The position numbers and the translations under genes were made by a program. The notes under the pieces are model-generated. The model searched no databases. It was not told where the DNA came from and saw nothing but the letters and a program-made list of their open reading frames with translations. Shown here piece by piece: positions 43,604 through 45,310 of a DNA stretch of 45,310 nucleotides (the stretch's first letter is position 1; each line of letters starts with the position of its first letter). This DNA is from Alphaproteobacteria bacterium (GTDB lineage Bacteria; Pseudomonadota; Alphaproteobacteria; Sphingomonadales; JAKSBY01), in contig JAJFIV010000018.1 in NCBI GenBank assembly GCA_021774625.1, positions 1-45,310 of the forward strand. The letters are read 5' to 3'.

Positions 43604-43643
43604 CCCCGCCGTTCCTTCCCTTAACGGCGGGGGCTTCTTTTTT
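43604..43643 (+). terminator. Rho-independent terminator of the ABC operon
   Basis: CCCCGCCGTT and AACGGCGGGG form a perfect 10-bp stem around a 9-base loop, followed by GCTTCTTTTTT. It ends plus-strand transcription and abuts the 3' end of the convergent rlmB gene. Confidence 0.9.
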
Positions 43644-44364
43644 AAGGATTTGATAGAGCATAAAGCGCCACGGCGGCGGCGTTGGAAGCATTCAGGCTCT
43701 CGATTGTTCCGCTGATGGGAATACGGGCCAGCAGGTCGCAGTGTTTTTTCGTGTTCTGCCGGAGACCGCTGCCTTCGGCGCCGATAACCAGAACGATATT
43801 CTCTCCCAGATTCACGTCTGAAAGGACCTGCTTTGCCGCGCCGTCAAGGCCGATCCGCCAATAACCCGCTTCCGCCAGCTGATCAAGGCTGCGGGCCAGA
43901 TTGGTCACCTGCGCCCATGGCAGGAGATCCAGCGCCCCGGACGCCGCCTTGGCCAGCGCCCCGGTTTCGCCCGGACTGTTGCGGTCCGTCGTGACAAGGG
44001 CGCGGGCGCCAAAGGCGGCGGCGGACCGCATAATGGCGCCCACATTGTGCGGGTCGGTGATCTGGTCGAGGGCGACAATCAGATTTTTCCGGCCCTCCCG
44101 GGGAGCAAGGCTTTGAAGATCAATGCCGGGCAGGGGTTCGACCTCAAGAATCAGTCCCTGATGATGGGCGTCGCGGCCCGACAGTTTGTCCAGTTCATTC
44201 TTGTCCGTGATCCGGACCGGCAACGCCTTGGGAAGCGATACTTTCGCCGTCAGGGCGCGCAGCGCCTCTTTGGCGGCCAGAAGCTGCTTTTTGCCTCTCT
44301 GCGGATTGTTCAGCGCCGCTTCGACCGCATGACGGCCATAAAGTCTGTGATTTGATGGGGGCAT
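43642..44364 (-). CDS. rlmB: 23S rRNA (guanosine-2'-O)-methyltransferase, TrmH/SpoU family
   Basis: A 240-residue SPOUT methyltransferase. An N-terminal substrate-binding domain begins RLYGRHAVEAALNNP. The trefoil-knot catalytic domain has LDQITDPHNVGAIMRSA (motif 1), VLVIGAEGSGLR (motif 2) and IPISGTIESLNASNAAAVALY (motif 3). This is the RlmB branch, which methylates a guanosine in domain V of 23S rRNA. It uses SAM and acts in the cytoplasm as a dimer. It is divergent from tRNA-Tyr. The assignment to RlmB rather than another TrmH paralogue rests on the N-terminal domain. Confidence 0.92.
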   Translation of the reverse strand: MPPSNHRLYGRHAVEAALNNPQRGKKQLLAAKEALRALTAKVSLPKALPVRITDKNELDKLSGRDAHHQGLILEVEPLPGIDLQSLAPREGRKNLIVALDQITDPHNVGAIMRSAAAFGARALVTTDRNSPGETGALAKAASGALDLLPWAQVTNLARSLDQLAEAGYWRIGLDGAAKQVLSDVNLGENIVLVIGAEGSGLRQNTKKHCDLLARIPISGTIESLNASNAAAVALYALSNP

Positions 44365-44408
44365 TTTTCAATTCTTTCCGGTTGCCGCCTTTATGCGCGA
44401 CTTGATTA

Positions 44409-44436
44409 TTGACATCAATCGGGAATTCCGCATAGT
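44409..44436 (+). promoter_or_regulatory. Probable sigma-70 promoter of tRNA-Tyr
   Basis: TTGACA (44409-44414) and CATAGT (44431-44436) are separated by 16 bases, ending 37 bases before the mature tRNA. Confidence 0.6.
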
Positions 44437-44473
44437 GCGGCCTCTCAAAGACACGGTCTATCCTGGGATCATT

Positions 44474-44559
44474 GGAGGGGTGGCCGAGTGGTTAAAGGCA
44501 GCAGACTGTAAATCTGCCCGCGTATGCGTACGCAGGTTCGAATCCTGCCCCCTCCACCA
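44474..44559 (+). tRNA. tRNA-Tyr (GTA)
   Basis: An 86-base class II tRNA. The acceptor pairs GGAGGGG with CCCCTCC and the CCA is encoded. The anticodon GTA is at 44508-44510 in an AGACTGTAAATCT stem-loop. A long variable arm precedes the T arm GCAGGTTCGAATCCTGC. Confidence 0.97.
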
Positions 44560-44564
44560 GCCTT

Positions 44565-44941
44565 CGCCAAGGCTTCGGCTGGCAGGCCAGACTTCTCAAT
44601 GTATCAGGGTGCTGTGATGCGATTTGTCTATATATTGCGGAGTGTCAATCATGTCGATCAGTGGTATGTGGGATTCTGTGATAAAATAGAAAGCAGGCTT
44701 GCAATCCATAACGCTGGGGGGGATCATTGCATACGAAAAAATTTGCGCCATGGAAACTTGTGACCTATCTGGCTTTCTCTGATCCAGATAAGGCAATTGC
44801 TTTCGAGAAATATCTTAAATCAGGCTCAGGACGAGCATTTGCAAAAAAACGCTTACGTTAGCTCTTCCCTTGTGACCTGAGTTTAGCTAAAAGAAGACCG
44901 TCATGAAATCCCCCGCGGGCTTGCCCGCTGAAGCCTTGGCG
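44565..44941. repeat. Inverted repeat bracketing the GIY-YIG gene
   Basis: CGCCAAGGCTTCGGC at 44565-44579 and GCTGAAGCCTTGGCG at 44927-44941 are reverse complements at 14 of 15 positions. One starts 5 bases after tRNA-Tyr; the other ends 3 bases before tRNA-Gly. Together they bracket the broken nuclease gene as if it were an inserted unit. Confidence 0.6.
44617..44851 (+). pseudogene. Frameshifted GIY-YIG nuclease domain gene
   Basis: Starting at ATG 44617 the frame encodes RFVYILRSVNHVDQWYVGF, the GIY-YIG signature, and the conserved Arg/His region SRLAIHNAGG. The family then continues in another frame as HTKKFAPWKLVTYLAF and EKYLKSGSGRAFAKKRL, ending TAG at 44849-44851. The frame breaks at or near a run of seven G (about 44716-44722); one extra G or two fewer would restore an intact protein of about 78 residues. 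In the present form translation stops at about 44763. It is either a pseudogene, a slippage-controlled gene or a homopolymer sequencing error. Confidence 0.8.
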
Positions 44942-44944
44942 TAA

Positions 44945-45018
44945 GCGGGTGTAGCTCAATGGTAGAGCCCCAGCCTTCCAAGCTGGTTACGTGGGTTCGA
45001 TTCCCATCACCCGCTCCA
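44945..45018 (+). tRNA. tRNA-Gly (TCC)
   Basis: A 74-base tRNA. GCGGGTG pairs with CACCCGC, followed by T and an encoded CCA. The anticodon loop CTTCCAA contains TCC at 44977-44979, and the T arm is GTGGGTTCGATTCCCAT. Confidence 0.97.
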
Positions 45019-45077
45019 ACTTCCCTTTCCATTCTTTGATTTTGGAGCAATCTGCGCGTTTTTTCCGGCGGAAACGC

Positions 45078-45106
45078 TTGACCACGTTAAAATTGCTGAT
45101 TATGAC
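45078..45106 (+). promoter_or_regulatory. Probable sigma-70 promoter of tuf
   Basis: TTGACC (45078-45083) and TATGAC (45101-45106) with a 17-base spacer lie about 64 bases before the tuf start. Confidence 0.5.
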
Positions 45107-45169
45107 GTCGGGTCAATGACTGCATCGCGCCCGGGCGCGAATCCACGCTAACCAACAGGGAATATTAAA

Positions 45170-45310
45170 ATGTCGAAAGCGAAGTTTGAGCGGACCAAGC
45201 CGCACTGCAATATCGGGACGATTGGTCATGTTGATCATGGGAAGACGACGCTGACGGCGGCGATTACGAAGGTATTGGCGGAGTCTGGGGGCGCGGAGTT
45301 CACGGACTAT
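45170..45310 (+). CDS. tuf: Elongation factor Tu, 5' end (cut by window)
   Basis: The first 47 codons of EF-Tu, the GTPase that brings aminoacyl-tRNA to the ribosome. After [20 protein letters not shown] comes the P-loop [15 protein letters not shown]. The gene runs off the right edge. Its place just after tRNA-Tyr and tRNA-Gly is the classic tRNA-tufB arrangement of proteobacteria. Confidence 0.97.
   Translation, partial: MSKAKFERTKPHCNIGTIGHVDHGKTTLTAAITKVLAESGGAEFTDY

Overview
The window reads as a chromosomal segment of a free-living alphaproteobacterium. Evidence is the overall GC-rich coding, an XrtA/PEP-CTERM-type regulatory module, an ergothioneine pair (egtB-egtD), many amino-acid catabolic genes, and a tRNA-Tyr / tRNA-Gly / tuf block at the right end. 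A marine order such as Emcibacterales, Kordiimonadales or a relative would fit, but that placement is inference only.\n\nLayout. (1) 1-1750: a more A+T-rich accessory stretch with a Gly-rich putative membrane protein, a small coiled-coil protein and the truncated 3' end of an older gene. (2) 1825-6518: a minus-strand group (Lrp-type regulator, DapA-family lyase, hydroxyproline epimerase/proline racemase) divergent from alanine dehydrogenase and an asparaginase. (3) 6791-11969: a MarR regulator divergent from a tyrosine/homogentisate operon (hppD, hmgA, fah, HisC-like aminotransferase), with a striking palindrome inside the promoter. (4) 12156-19208: a GST, a secreted 1123-residue beta-propeller/amidohydrolase, leucine dehydrogenase, MsrA, a GNAT and a DksA-like protein. 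(5) 19327-26263: a leucine-degradation cluster (mccB, liuC, mccA, ivd) with a divergent LysR regulator and several palindromic intergenic repeats. (6) 26288-29738: egtB-egtD and a lipoprotein-like alpha/beta hydrolase. (7) 29879-40665: the most unusual part. An exosortase-system acyltransferase lies beside a ThiF/E1-like-nitroreductase fusion, then a polyprenyl-phosphate sugar transferase, the PrsK kinase, the PrsR sigma-54 regulator and the TPR protein PrsT. No exosortase gene and no PEP-CTERM substrate is visible here. (8) 41010-43545: a self-contained operon of a 41-residue Arg-rich protein, a YtrA-type GntR regulator, an ABC ATPase, a permease and a small protein, behind a 22-bp operator-like palindrome. 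(9) 43642-45310: rlmB, tRNA-Tyr, a frameshifted GIY-YIG nuclease gene bracketed by an inverted repeat, tRNA-Gly and the start of tuf.\n\nTaken together, the first 26 kb turns hydroxyproline, alanine, asparagine, tyrosine and leucine into central metabolites, with local regulators of four different families. The 30-41 kb part looks like envelope/exopolysaccharide biogenesis coupled to an unidentified small-molecule or protein-modification chemistry (acyl transfer + E1-like adenylation + flavin oxidoreduction), which is the best candidate for an undescribed system in the window.
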